Assembly (NCBI GenBank): GCA_010093605.1
Contig: MU004198.1
Coordinates: 254,456-318,455 of the forward strand
DNA: 64,000 nucleotides
Source: Lophium mytilinum
Lineage: Eukaryota > Ascomycota > Dothideomycetes > Mytilinidiales > Mytilinidiaceae
Direction of reading: 5' to 3'
Shown: positions 1-12,292 of the stretch, one piece after another
Position numbering within the stretch: position 1 is the stretch's first letter
How the letters are laid out: every line of letters starts with the position of its first letter
Notes under the pieces: generated by a model
Seen by the model: the letters and a program-made list of their open reading frames with translations, nothing else
What the model was told of the DNA's origin: nothing
The model's database searches: none
Program-made: the position numbers and the translations under genes

Positions 1-1182
1 GGTTGGCAATTAGAAAGGATCACCACGTCGCTCTCAGTATGCCCTGGGGGCTGTAGGGTCCGCAGCCAAAACCCAAAGAAGGTACGTTTCGGAGGTTCGC
101 AAGGATAAATCGGCACGTTGATTCGACGTCTCGGGAGCTTTAAGATATCTTCTATCGTTATCATACTGCTGTCATCGTGGTCTCTCACACGAACGTAAGT
201 GTTGTCGTTCGGTAATCTGGCAATGATAAGGCCGACCGCCACGTGGGCACGTAATGTCGTAGTGCAGTTGAGTACGGCGATATCTATTCCAGGGGCACAA
301 AGTGAAACCCTCAGCTCTATAGACAGTTCACCGTTGGTCTCTGTGAAACCTTGAGACCCTAGAGTTGGGGTCACGTAGCTGCTATCGAGGTACACAGAGG
401 GAGACGGTGCGTATAAACTAGAGTATCTTGGAGAGGCGTCACCTGGTTCCATGGTCCAGGCAAAAATTGATTCATCCTTGGTTTGCTGAATGATATGTTG
501 TTGTAGCCGCAGAAAGGCTTTTTCTCGCTCTCCATAGATCATAGGCATATTCACGTTGAACAGTCCCATAAGACTATAGGCTCGGTCCTCTATCCTTTTC
601 GTTTTTCTCTTTGCTGCCCACGACATTCGTTGAGCAACGGAGCAGGAGGAAAGCGCGGCGGTATGGCTCAGGACATCCTTGGGAATCTTCGTCTTGCGTG
701 ACAGTTCTACGAGAAGTTCGGTCTTCGATCCCATTGGATTCCATTCATGATCAAAGAAGGATACTGCTTTTGGCGCGATTAATTCCTGTAGAGTCCAGCC
801 TCTGTCGAACCACTCGCTATCCGAGAATTGCTTTTGGGGGATATCTTCGAGGTACACGACGCATAAAGCACTACAGCTGTACCACAGGTACATGCTATTG
901 ATGGCTTCTGTTAGCTCGCTCGAGTTTCCCTTATTGATGCAGCAGGTGTCCACCCAGCCATAACGGCAATTAGATGCAGAGGCCAGGTCGCAAAATCCTT
1001 TGATTTTAGCGAACCCCCTTCTTTTGGGAAGCTCTGTTTGGTGACAGCATATCCTCGTAGGTGACTTCATCCTCGTCAGGGCCCCATCTGTGTGACAGAA
1101 TTGCATACTGATTGTTGTCGAAGTCCAGCTCGGAATCTGGAACTTGCTCGAATTCCAAGGTAGTAGTATTGAGAAAGCGCAT
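1..1182 (-). CDS. HET-domain (heterokaryon incompatibility) protein, 3' end off window, one-base frameshift
   Basis: HET proteins trigger cell death when genetically unlike hyphae fuse. The start at 1182 gives the usual N-terminus MRFLNTTTLEF, followed by the hallmark YAILSHRWG. After about 55 residues the frame meets a run of five C on the plus strand (1014-1018) and stops within a few codons. One base fewer would continue directly into KIKGFCDLA, then DTCCINK, RGWTLQEL and YSLMGLFNV, all typical HET motifs in the usual order. That second frame stays open to the window edge, so the C-terminus is missing here. No splice signals explain the shift, because the family reads straight through this point. 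The gene is either a natural null allele or carries a homopolymer sequencing error. The domain call is firm; whether the gene works is not. Confidence 0.85.
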
Positions 1183-1934
1183 CTTGACGGATGAGAAGTC
1201 TACAATCAAGACGAGGCGTAGGAGAGATGCGCTGGGCCAAAAGACACGCAATTGCAACGAGAACGCGAGAAGCTCTAGCCTCAGCCTTGCGCTGAGAGTA
1301 TACGATGCTGAGAGATGGGAAGTCTTAAAGAAGGATGGTGCGTCGCGAGTTAAGAGCTATAGCGATACGTTGTGGTTTTCTGCATTCGATAGGCCCTCTT
1401 CAACTAAAGAACTTATGAGAGATTAGTGAAGGAGTGAGACGACACGTCCAAGGCTATGAAGCTGACACCATTAGTTTGATTACATAAGTAGAGCTGAGCG
1501 ATGATGCTAGAGGATAGAATACGCCGCTAGCTATCATAGTACGGCGCTAGTTATTAGCATGGGCGGGAAGAGCACGGATAGATTCTAGCCTGGAACGTGG
1601 TTGGGAACACGTGGGATAGAACGACCCTAGGAAGCCACGAGGTCGATGGATAAAGAGACCGCCATCAATTGTTCTTTCACCCCGCGCTCGCCCTCCAGCA
1701 CTCAGTGTCATCGGGACACTCTCCTAGCACCATCCCTTCGAGATGCATGAAGCATCACGCGCGAAAAGCCACCCTTGCATAATATGTAGCGTGGCAGCTC
1801 CAGCGGCCCGGGACCTTCAAACGCCTTAAATCTGCCGCTTGGAAAAGGACGGCGGCATCCTCTCTCTCGCGAGCAACCCCTCTCGAGATATACGGGTGTG
1901 TAGTCTGCGACACTGACGAGCCAGAGTGTTGCCG
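1183..1934. other. Intergenic: upstream regions of HET gene and F-box-like gene
   Basis: About 750 bases between divergent genes. Only short frames without recognisable domains are present. It presumably holds both promoters, but I see no clear TATA box or repeat. Confidence 0.5.
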
Positions 1935-3092
1935 ATGGCGAGCCTAGCTGCCATTCCGGATCTACTCCTACATATCATCCTCCAGTCAGATCTCGACACC
2001 CTCCTGCACCTACGCCTCACCTCCCGATCCGTCAAGGACCTCATAACCGCATACGAGTCCACTGTTGTACGACGCGTTGCGCGGAACACGTTTCCACAGA
2101 GCAAGCGCCTCCTCCTGGAAGCATCTTCAAAGGGAAAATACGATTTGAAATGGTTACTAGACTGCAAGCTTCGACAGTTGGCCGCGATAGCTGTGGACAA
2201 GCATCGATGGGAACACAAGCTGCGGGTCGCGGATGGGGCGGCGGCTGAGGATCCAGTAGGAGAGGAGTTGCGCGAGCGGGTGTTCAAGGGATTTCGAATA
2301 TTGCGCCTGTTCTCGAATGTCGCCAGAGATGCCGAGTCAGTGCCGTTGGACGAGCTCCCGCAGATCGCCATTGCAGCCCAGAATGACCACTCGAAACCCT
2401 TCCATGTCGTACAACGAGCGGTGCCACACTTCAGACGGAAGAGCCTCATAACTTCGACCGCATATTGCATATCGAAACGGTGGTCACAAGCTCAAGAGAG
2501 CACGCGCCTGGCTTTGCTGTCGTCGGATATGATCCGGGAATGGAGGAAGGAGTTGTGGATACTGGAAACGCGGGAGAACTTCCTAAGACAGATGTGGCCG
2601 GAGTATGCCTGCTATTTCCAGGACATGTTCTTCTTTGTCAAAGCTTCATTCAGTCACTTGGACAAGCAGGACAAGCACTTCGACTGGGGTTTTGAGAAGG
2701 GATCTAAGCGGCTCGATGATTCGTGGGTTTCTTGGTACATTCTGCGGGAAGGTCCAAGGCTCTTCTGGGAGCAGTGGTGGGCGAACAGAGATAACCCAGA
2801 AGTACCCCCGATACTCGAGGAAATCGAAGATGCTTGGGATGGTCGACCACCTGTCTTGGCCAAGATGGAGCGGGAGAGCTGCCGACGCTTATTTGAGACA
2901 TTGGACGACCTAGCGCAGGATGCGTATCCATACAACCCAATTGCTACAGTGTTTCGGCCTCAGCCATGGACGTTTTTCGCAGAGTATGGGCTAGCATTTG
3001 AAAGGAGACTTCGAGCTGTTGAGCGCCATCCAGAGGAGATTCTCGAGCGTGTTGCCTTTCATGTCGATATGAAACCATTCGTGCCATTGTAG
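1935..3092 (+). CDS. F-box-like hypothetical protein, 385 aa, intronless
   Basis: The open frame begins at a GTG; the first ATG at 1935 is used because the protein then starts MASLAAIPDLLLHIILQ. That segment, with the following LHLRLTSRSVKDLI, fits a degenerate F-box (residues about 5 to 45). F-box proteins are substrate adaptors of SCF ubiquitin ligases. The rest is helical, rich in tryptophan and charged residues, with no repeat or catalytic motif that I recognise. Single-exon F-box genes of 350 to 500 residues are a large, fast-evolving family in filamentous fungi. The F-box call is moderate and the substrate is unknown. Confidence 0.65.
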   Translation: MASLAAIPDLLLHIILQSDLDTLLHLRLTSRSVKDLITAYESTVVRRVARNTFPQSKRLLLEASSKGKYDLKWLLDCKLRQLAAIAVDKHRWEHKLRVADGAAAEDPVGEELRERVFKGFRILRLFSNVARDAESVPLDELPQIAIAAQNDHSKPFHVVQRAVPHFRRKSLITSTAYCISKRWSQAQESTRLALLSSDMIREWRKELWILETRENFLRQMWPEYACYFQDMFFFVKASFSHLDKQDKHFDWGFEKGSKRLDDSWVSWYILREGPRLFWEQWWANRDNPEVPPILEEIEDAWDGRPPVLAKMERESCRRLFETLDDLAQDAYPYNPIATVFRPQPWTFFAEYGLAFERRLRAVERHPEEILERVAFHVDMKPFVPL

Positions 3093-3492
3093 CTGGTACG
3101 TTGGAAGGAAGGCTGTGTTGCAATCACTATGGGCAATGCGAATGCCTTGTGCTGCTATCGGGCATAAAAATAATGGAACTACATATGTTAGGTCGCGTAG
3201 ATAAGTCCAAGATGACTGCTCTTTTCTTCTCAACTATATACCAGACCTATAGAAGTAATGGAAGTTTGCACTACCAACAAATACAAACGCCATTGTAGTG
3301 GACACATTGAATTATAGGACATTGATGGGTATCAGAAAACAAATCCCAGCCAGTGCCAGCTTAGCGCCAGTGCCAAGATGGGGGCCAAAAGGATGATCCA
3401 TTTCAACCTCAATCTTAGACGCGAAACATGGTTGCGAGATCAATGTGAGGCAAGCTTATATCCGGTTTGGATCGATTGCCGTCGCGTTCGAG
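3093..3492. other. Intergenic, tandem genes
   Basis: 400 bases holding the 3' end of the F-box-like gene and the upstream region of the ubiquitin-like/CorA gene. No further gene or repeat seen. Confidence 0.5.
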
Positions 3493-6400
3493 ATGGAACA
3501 GACCGATGCGCCGCTAGAGAAGGAAGCAGAGAACGCGTCCCAAGTCTCACCACCACCATCCCCTGACACCGGCTCTGTCCAGAACGAGCAGCATCTTGAG
3601 ACACTGGTCTTTGTGGACCACAATGGCAAGAGGTTTCTCTTCCCGTGGGTCGAGTGCAAGACATGGCAGGTACACGATGTTAATTCTACTTGACGTAGGA
3701 AATTTGCAACTAACACTTCCCACAGGGCATAAAAAAGCTCATTGAACGAGCGTATTCACGTGGCGAGAACTCTGCGCTCTTGCCTGAGGTCTTAGAGGAG
3801 AGATTTGATCTCTTGCTTTTTAACAGAGATGTCGCACTCCCTGAGGTATGGGATGCCGTAATCAGACCAATGGTGGAAGTCCATCTATCTTTGTGGTCTA
3901 TGCCCCCCGTTCCATCGCCCCAGCTTCCACCAGCACCATGGGCAATAGCAGGAGCTGAAGCGCCTGGTACTGATCCCCCCTTTCCACTCCCATTTCCAAA
4001 TCCGGCCCCGAAGTCCTCAAGCTCGAGATCAGAATCTCGCTCTCAAGACTCTCGTTCGCGTGCTCGGTCTCGACCGCGTGCCCGATTAGGGTCCGGATCA
4101 CGTTCACGTTCTCAATCCCGCTCTCAATCTCGCGATTCTGTGGTTTCGTACCTATCTGGTGGAGGATCCTCTTGGGGGTCTGTCTCAAATGCGTCGAGTT
4201 CGGGTAGCGTTCCCACTGACTTCGAACCTCCTAGGCCGTGGGCCCCCCCAAGGGACAGAGATGGCAATCATTTGTCCTTTCTCGCAACACACTCAGAATT
4301 CTCTGACCAGGTAAAATCAGAAGGGACAAGCCCCAAGCCTCCGGCCAGTCGGCCTATGACGAAGGAGCCTGTTGATATCTTAGAGGCTCACATGTCTCGC
4401 ATGTCTTCAAACGAAACCAAAACCTATGTACTCATCCGCCAAGCCAACTCCCCCCAAAAGCCTGGAAGTAAAGACATCGCAAGTATCCGCTGGCATCACC
4501 TGCATGCTTCCGACGAATTAGACTTCTATTCGTTTAAGGATGCTTGTACCAGTATTCCCAAAGTGAGCCGCCAGGCATGCCATGCCGTTTCAACGCTATT
4601 AGCAAAGGTAGAGAAAGAAAATATCAAAACTGCGTTGGATGGTATGTTCATCGAACCGGGTACAGTCCTGCGATGCGACTTTAAAGACGACCAGGGCAAG
4701 GAACATGCTGTCATATTCGCCTGTGTTCCATTTTTCGATCTACAAGCTCCGTTGAAGCCAAGGCTCAGTAGAGGACAACGCCTCCATCCTGTCAGGACCC
4801 TAATGTCGACGTTGTATCCGTACGAAGACGTAGTGGAGCGTGACCGAGAGCAAGCATTCCGAAAGCATGGAAACAACTCCTCCGAAAGTATCATCCATGT
4901 ACCAGTCTTCTGGATGCTCAGCATCGGATCTGAGGCGATTGTAACATGCGGTTATAAAACGTTATCAGCAACAATGGGGCCATCCATGCTAATAGAGCGT
5001 GACATTCAGAAGCTCGGAAGGTTAGAGACTGCTGTTGACATCAGATTTACTGATTGGGAAGGCCGTGTTTTCTTGTTTCCACGGGAGCGATGCAACACCT
5101 TTTTCGAATTCGAGCAGAAGGTCCGAGAGGTACGATCGGCTTCAACTCGACAGGCTCCAATAAAGGGTACTCTCAAATTTGTGCTTGTGCAAGAGAAAGA
5201 CAAAACGTTGCTGACACCCGGCAATTGGGTTGATGAGGTCCATTCATTGAAGACTACGTTCGTTGATATTATAACTTTGAATAAATGGGGACGCATGTCC
5301 GACGGAACTAATGCTCTTGAAGAGTGGGACTCGGATGAAGAAATCTCACAGACCGACGCGACTCCTGAGACTAACTCTTCGCGGAAAGATGCACCAAAAA
5401 GAAACACATTATACAAAGTGGCACCATTCTTTACCTGGAAGCCTGACAATTTGTTGCAAAATGAAAAAGCGGGGCAGGACCATCATGGATATGATTCGAA
5501 CATTGTTGACATGCTCGACGTTATCGGTAAGACGTTTGACCGCCTCTATACAGTGCTAAAGGCTAATTGAACTCCTATATCAGATCCGGACGTTGCCACC
5601 CTCACTACAGAGCGGAGAAGGATGCAACAGCCAGCTCAGGGACACGAAATGCCACACGAGATCAATCGAGCCGGCCTTGATCCTGTCCTCAAATATCATC
5701 GTCGCGGGAGTCGTTCCGCCGCAGTCGTGAATCGTCGTGTCCGGGAGGGGAATCATATTCATATCCGGGGCGTGAGACTTGAGCCGGCGCAAAAAACTTC
5801 TGAGGCCCTGATACTCGAGAAACTGGCTTTGGTGGAACGAAATCTTCTATGCGATACTCTCGATAACGATGCTATTGATCACGACGTGAACAAGGGATTT
5901 GCTTCGACCGACTACTATAAAGGCCTTTCGGAGCGTGAATTCGAAACGACCAAGGAAGCCATGGATAGACTCAAAGCTGGAGCGCCTCTAGAGCCGTCTC
6001 TGCTTCTGGAAACTGACTTCCGCCCCGGAAAATACCAGGGGTCTAGTCTTACTGATGAAATACATGCTAAAATTATCGAGTTGCAGCGGTACCACATCGC
6101 GAGGCTTGCATATGAATTCTTAGAGGAAGTATCTCTAACGTTCTCTCTATACATTGGCAAGCTTGATATAAGTCCTGTTTCAAGGAAAGTATGGTCAGCT
6201 CTGAGTATGATAGCGGCGGTACTTCAAATCGCCGTTGACAACGATGCACAACCCACACGCAAAAGCAAGGCCAAGCTCTGGACGCTTCGAAAGAGGTCCG
6301 AATATATAGACAGGTCCTTAGCTCCAGATCTCGGCTCCTGGCTTCCCCAGCATATCAAAAGCTGCACAAAATGTCGAAAAGCCGAGTTCGCGACCGAAGA

Positions 6401-8376
6401 CCATGCAATCAAGCACCTGCAGAAACGATATATGAGAGACGATACGAAGACCCCATTGGAAGGCGATGAACATGATCTAACCCCCGATTTTAGACCTTGT
6501 CTTCGTAATGATTTGCAAATGCGCTTAGAGGAACGCAACTCCGCGTTCATTCTCATCTTGTCTAAGAGCATCAAGGGGATCTCGAATTTGATATTGCAAG
6601 CCAAGGAGCTTGCAGATGGGGTCACCTTCGATAACAAAACTGTTGCGGACTCATATGCATTGCCAATTTCGCTAGTTGAATCGATGCGAAGGTTCACTGT
6701 TTTGTTCCTAGGAGTTGAACGCGCCATATATTTCATTGACGTTCGTTTCAGGAATTGGAAATTCGAGCACAGAAAGGAGGCCATGGAATACTTCACAGAC
6801 GGCATGACTGCTCTTAAAAGGTTTGAGTCTAGTGTCCATAATTCGCTCGCGGAGGCCCGGAAAGACCTTTGTTTCATGGTTCGATCTCCCCCGAACGATA
6901 GCAACCTTCTCTTGAAGCTTTCTCTTGGACCGGAGTTCATCCTTGCGTGGTTAATGCGCCGCCTCATCGTCAAGCCCATAGACCACAACGTGGGGACACC
7001 CGAGCTGTATAGAGAATACCTCTCGGCTCTTGTAAGCAGGCCGTGTATCGTTCATGGAAAGGAACTGACATCGATCCCCAGGTATTCCAAGTCAATCACC
7101 ATCCTAGGAAAAGACTGCTACGGGACATCAATCTCCTACAAGAGGAGTTTCATGCGTTGGACCAAGTCAATGGCTGGCAGATAAGGCTAGTCGAGAACTA
7201 TTTGGCTGTCCTAGACGACAAATCATTCTCGACCGAGATCGCTGGTCGTCGAGCCCTCTTCGAACATGAAGAGAACCTCCTTTCTGGTTTCATGCCGCAC
7301 CTACTAGACGATCACGAAGATTACATGGAGCTGCTGGGGCGCTGCCAGCCTCTGATAGAGACGACTAAGCAAAGCACAGAGATCAACGAAGAAGACCATG
7401 GCAAAGCAATTCTGGTATTCACGTTGGTGACCATCATTTTCTTGCCACTTTCTTTCGTTACATCATATCTTGGTATGAATACGGCCGATATTCGCGATAT
7501 GGAGAACAAGCAATCCCTTTTCTGGGAGATAGCTCTTCCGCTTACTGCCGTTACGGTGGGATCGATTCTCTTAGTTGCTTATAATGGTGACCAAGCCCGC
7601 GATATTGTTTCGTCCGTCTCCCACACATTGACGGGGAAGAAGTCAAGAAAGAGCAGACACACCTTGTCGGTGGCCCAAAGAAAGAAATTTTCGGCAGGTA
7701 TTGACTCTTCGAGCGACGTCGACTATAAGAGCTCTGGAGACTCTGCGGAGTATGCAATGCCAGTGCCTAACACGCTTGCTGGAGGAGTGATTGGTAGGCC
7801 GCCGCCGCGAGCAGCTCCGGGGAGGGCTGGCAACACAGTTCAGGACGGACACTACCTCTTACCCGAACCCATCTCAAAAATCATGAAAGATCCCCGCTCT
7901 CGGACCTACACAGCCCAAAAGAATGAGCCTTTGTCTCCACCATATATGCGATCGCCGGCGGTTATGCCCCTGGAGAGAAGTCGTCCAACCTATGCGAGAG
8001 TGCTTCGGAAATACGTCACTTCTGACTCACTAGCGTACGGATCAAATTTCTTTATCTTCAAATCTCCAGAGACTACTTCGTCAATGGTGCCTGGCAAACA
8101 TGACATGTGGTCCCCCCGAATCCTTCTCATGCTAACGAATCAATTAGTCACTTTCGGCTGCCTTGGGAATACGATGCTCAGGACCCCGACTATTTGATCA
8201 TCACGAAGGATGTAGACACTTATGACCTCGACGAACTATTCGAGCACAGTCGCCGTGCTAGAAATCCGCAGACGCGTACCAAAACGCGACGTAGGGACGC
8301 TGAGTCTTATATAGATACTTACAAAGCGGATTACACTTGGGTAAAGAAGTCGAATCGAGGGACACACCCACGCTGA
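3493..8376 (+). CDS. Tandem ubiquitin-like domains fused to a CorA-like two-helix membrane domain, about 1,530 aa
   Basis: Exons are 3493-3669, 3726-5526, 5584-7031 and 7082 to about 8034-8106, then 8148-8376. Phases match at each of the first three junctions. The ATG at 3493 is the first in the frame. Residues about 35 to 120 form a fungal ubiquitin-like domain (GKRFLFPWVECKTW). Residues about 156 to 200 are Ser/Arg-rich. A second, similar domain (GRVFLFPRERCNT) lies near residue 500. The C-terminal third is CorA-like: a long helical region, a hydrophobic helix near residue 1,250, the signature GMN (in SYLGMNTADI), and a second hydrophobic helix. CorA proteins are Mg2+ channels, and eukaryotic fusions with this module are poorly understood. 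The last intron is uncertain: the acceptor after CAATTAG (8147) is good, but the donor could be 8035 or 8107, both in phase. A membrane protein with cytosolic signalling domains is inferred. Confidence 0.8.
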
Positions 8377-8925
8377 GTATGGCAAAGGTGGCAAAGTCAG
8401 CAAACATTGAAGAGTCATTGTAGACTCTCAATGGGTGTACGGCTCGCAAGGCTCTCTCCACTACGTGATTCATGGCAAATAAAGTGTCCTAAAATGAGAG
8501 CGAATGTGTATAGGCGTTCCGTCGACATCATCCTGACTCCGTAAGATGGTCCATACATTCACTCTGTGACCCTGCGAGGCAACTTCAAAAAGCAAGAACA
8601 TATGTTAAGAGTTGTCGTATTACACAAACACATCTTTCTTTTGCGTCCCCGAATTTTGACCACAGTGTCACGCCGGGCCTGAAGAAGTGGCACTCAGCAA
8701 GCATATTGTCTCGTGCCGTCGTGTGTACACATGTTTGCCAATACTTAAAGTGTTACTATTGAAGCGCCTCAGCGGTAGCAGTTCCATGCTCAACGATTCT
8801 TGAAGTTGCTGTTATGAACAACATGCATTTGATAGCCCAACCCCAATTCCCCTGAACGCCTTACCATGCATGCATATCGTAACCCCGATTCTGACATTCT
8901 TATCTCGTGATCTTCATTTCAACAC
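8377..8925. other. Intergenic, convergent genes
   Basis: Holds the 3' ends of the ubiquitin-like/CorA gene and of the SRP gene. No coding potential or repeat beyond short frames. Confidence 0.5.
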
Positions 8926-9567
8926 TCACTTCTTTCCCTTCTTCTTCTTCTTCCCACCCCCGGCCGCCCCTCCGCCCGGCGGTCCCTTCGCATCACCAAC
9001 TTTCACATCCTTGCCCGTCCCCTCCGGCACCGGCGTATGTGTGCCCGTTTGATCTATCGGCGCGTTCAGATCTGCCAAACATACAATCAGCGCACGCTCT
9101 ACAGCCTCGAGTCCTTCTATTACAGTGGTTAGAGGGGTCGACTCACCTTCCACAACCTCCGGCAGCGCCGCCATAACCCTTGCCAGTTTCCCCAAGCTTC
9201 CCACCAACCGGCCCACCTCTGCTGCTTTATTGGTCTGATACTTCAGACATGTGCCGGAGTCTGGGTCGTACGTTTTGAGCGTGAATGTTGCGATATTGAG
9301 GCGAGTGGGAGTAGCGGACGCATCGTCGGATACCGGGGCTGCTGCAGGTTCAGATCCCGCCGCGGCAGCCTTCTTTCGCGATTTCGAGACCTTGGAGACT
9401 TTGGGGCTGAGGACGGAGTATTTAGATGAAACTCGGGTCTTGCACCGGGGTTAGTGTGGGCATTGAGGGATGGGTGGGGAGCTTGAATAACATACAGTTC
9501 TCGGGTAGGCTTTTACCAGGAGAGAGGACTGTGCGAGCCATTCTGAGCTGGTTGAGATGTGAGGCAT
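8926..9567 (-). CDS. SRP21: Signal recognition particle subunit SRP9/SRP21
   Basis: Part of the SRP Alu-domain heterodimer that pauses translation while secretory proteins are targeted to the ER. Three exons: 9567-9496, 9438-9147 and 9071-8926. Introns are 9495-9439 (GTATGT donor, CACTAAC branch) and 9146-9072 (GTGAGT donor). The joined protein of about 169 residues starts MPHISTSSEWLAQSSLLVKA. It then has the SRP9-21 core TFTLKTYDPDSGTCLKYQT and NKAAEVGRLVGSLGKLA. The end is Gly-rich followed by a lysine tail (KKKKKGKK), common in fungal members. The short first exon (24 codons) is easily missed in automated models. It is divergent from the DUF1308 gene. Confidence 0.92.
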
Positions 9568-9977
9568 GTTGGGCTGGTGGTTTTGGGCGGAGAGGGATGA
9601 ATTGGGGAAGCTTTTCGCGGGGTTGAATGGGGATGGAAAAATGTTTGGCCGAGGAGTGCTGACATCTGGGGTTGGCCTTTCTCAGGCATCCACCTCACTC
9701 CCAATAAGAGGTCTAATTCACCCAATACTACGATTGAAGGCACTTAGTAGACTGGCTCAGCGGTCAAACTTCTCAGGTCTAGCCGTACTCTCAAACTTGG
9801 ACGCCCTAACGTCCTTAACCCAGCCGCAATTTCTTTTGACTGGCATTAGCAACTCTTAGAACATCTTAGAATTTCGAGAAAGTACCTACATATGAGTCAA
9901 ACATATTATTTAGACTTGCAGCTCTCCAATTTCTTTTTCCCATCCTCTTGCCCTCTGGGTCGAAGCACTTCACTATC
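9568..9977. promoter_or_regulatory. Divergent promoter region, SRP21 / DUF1308 gene
   Basis: 410 bases between two start codons on opposite strands, so it must carry both promoters. No TATA box or palindrome stands out. Confidence 0.5.
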
Positions 9978-11642
9978 ATGTCGAATCAGCATGGGAGATT
10001 CCACAAAACCAAAGGAAACACTCTAGACGTCGACATGAAATCTCTAAACATTCATGAAAGCATGGCCGTAGTTTCTGAGGCGTCTAAATCAGAAAACGAC
10101 CAGGCCGCCGACCAACCATCTGAGGACACAGACGCGCCAGAAAATCCTGCCGAGCTAGAAGCCATTGCGCAGGACTTATTGAGCAGAGCCAAATCCCTCC
10201 TATCCGAAGTCGAAACATGGATTGAAGCTGTCCACCAGAAGAAGTTAAGCACGGGTCAACGGGCCGTAGAATACAGGACCATCAGAAATGACATCGAGGC
10301 TGAGATTGGATTCCTACAGAAACTCGCTACAATGGATCTGTCCCAAGAGAAAGCGCGGCACTACATTGTTTCTTCCAATCTGATGTATTTCGAAGCCATG
10401 TGGGCTGCTGCTAAAAGATCTTCGGGTCTTTTAGCCTTCAGGAAAAACCTGTTCCACAGTCGACCAGCAGAACGGCGAAGAGGGGTCGAGCAAAAGTAAT
10501 ATCACTCTTACGCGTGATACTGTAGGCTAGACTAATTTGATTCTAGAGGCGCCACGCCATCGAGGGTTCGGGGAGACGACAAAGCGTTTGCTCTCGTAGA
10601 TATCATCGCTTGCGATGGGCTTGAGTGGATCAAAATCTCTACTATGTCGGAAAAACGACTCTTATTCGATCTCGCTAAGCTAGGATGGCAAAACGACGCG
10701 TTTTCAGACGATGAAGATGAAGACATGAATGACCAGCCAAATAGACTCGATGAAGATGACGACGACGAAGTATCCTTGGTGAAAACGGCACGAGATCTAG
10801 CGAAAGGTGCCCCCAAAAGTCGCGTCATGGGCAAAATACCAACTGTTCGTTTTGTTCTACCGAGGATACATTCGGGAAAGATAAAGGAAATCGATAGTGT
10901 AATCCAAAAGATGAGAGCTACGGGCGCCATCGTCGAATGCGGAAACGATCTGGAACTACCTCCGCCGATGGAAGTGGCTCTACCTCGTCTTCTCGTCGAT
11001 CGATCTACCAACTTCACCGAAACCCTCAATATCGATTGTACCATTCTCCTCGCGATTATAAGCGACATTAGTCATGCCGACGTTCCAATACAAGATTGGT
11101 ACCCTCCCGCGGTGAAATCTCAGATCGTTTCAGAGGCCAAAGAACGTCTTCTCCCCACCCAATTCTACCCAATATTGAACGGCCGTTCTATGGTCTGTAC
11201 AGAAGAAGCGGCACTACAAATGAAAGAGATTGCAGCTATTATCGGCACGGAGACGGAGAAACAGCGTGCCCTTGTCCTCTTTGGTGAAATATCCCACCAA
11301 TCTGGGGAAGATCTTGTCATGGCCTGGTCGAAGCTATCCGCCTATTCTACTCCGGCGGACTTCCTTCTCCCTATTCGAGTTCTTCCAAAAGATGTGCCAG
11401 ATGCCCGAATCTCTCCAGCAGCTGCCGCAGTGGCCTCCGAGCTCACCCCGATCAATAGCTCTGTTTTTCTCTTTGGCTGGATGGCTGGTCTCACTACGCT
11501 AACATCGAACCGGACAACGGTGAAGCAAATAGACCGTATAGTGGACGATGTGGGCTTGGAAAATTGGGATTCTGGGCCGTTGCTCTGGGTCTCTGAAGAG
11601 GCAAGGAGTTTGATCGCCAAGCAGGGCAGGCGGAAAGCGTAA
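9978..11642 (+). CDS. DUF1308 (UPF0415/C7orf25-like) protein, about 554 aa
   Basis: Two exons, 9978-10495 and 10547-11642, joined in phase across a 51-base intron (GTAATA donor, GACTAAT branch, TCTAG acceptor). The frame opens at a CTG; the ATG at 9978 gives MSNQHGRFHKTKG. The N-terminal half is acidic and helical. After the junction comes FALVDIIACDGLEWIKIS, then an acidic linker, then NIDCTILLAIISDISH, matching the DUF1308 layout of human C7orf25. That second segment resembles a PIN-like fold, so nuclease-related activity is possible but unproven. The family is conserved from fungi to animals and lacks a firm function. Confidence 0.8.
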
Positions 11643-12292
11643 CCGATCTTAAGCCCTTTCGGTGTGAGTGCGCAGTAGAGAGTACCAGATGCACCATACA
11701 CAAACAAATAGAAGCAAGCGCGGATGAAGCCACTCGCAAGCTTCACACTGCCATGTCGAATTCAAAAGTGATGAAGCCACCGTCACTATGAATCACTCAC
11801 CTCTCCTCCTAGCTTCGCCAATTCATACCGTGTGTATTCTCAATTGGTTTTCCTTGACCGCTCGTTTATCCTAGGGAGGTCCGAATGAACGCTGGAATAT
11901 TACGAGATTATAAGATTCTACGACTGTGCTATCCGGTGCTACACGGTTCTCTTCGAATAGGATAAGTTATTGATCGAACAACATATATCCTGATAACAAG
12001 GAGTTTTCTAGACCTGCCCTCAAAGGAGGTCCCCTCGTTTCTTCAAGCTAAGCTGACCAATAACGGAGGTTATTACTCCGCCGTTGATGTGGATCCCGGA
12101 GATCGGCATAGAGACGGGGAGTTTTGCCCTCTTGGGATTGATGGATGTGGGGAAGGTCCAACGTCACTTCACGAAAAGATTAAACATGCATACTTATAAC
12201 TAGATCTCGTCTAAGTTCAAATCTCATTTCTAGCGCAGCGACGTAACAAAACCTATTTCTATTATCTTCTCGTATGTACATATCTTTTCAAG
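11643..12292. other. Intergenic, tandem genes
   Basis: 650 bases, the 3' region of the DUF1308 gene and the promoter of the dioxygenase-like gene. Nothing coding or repeated seen. Confidence 0.5.
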
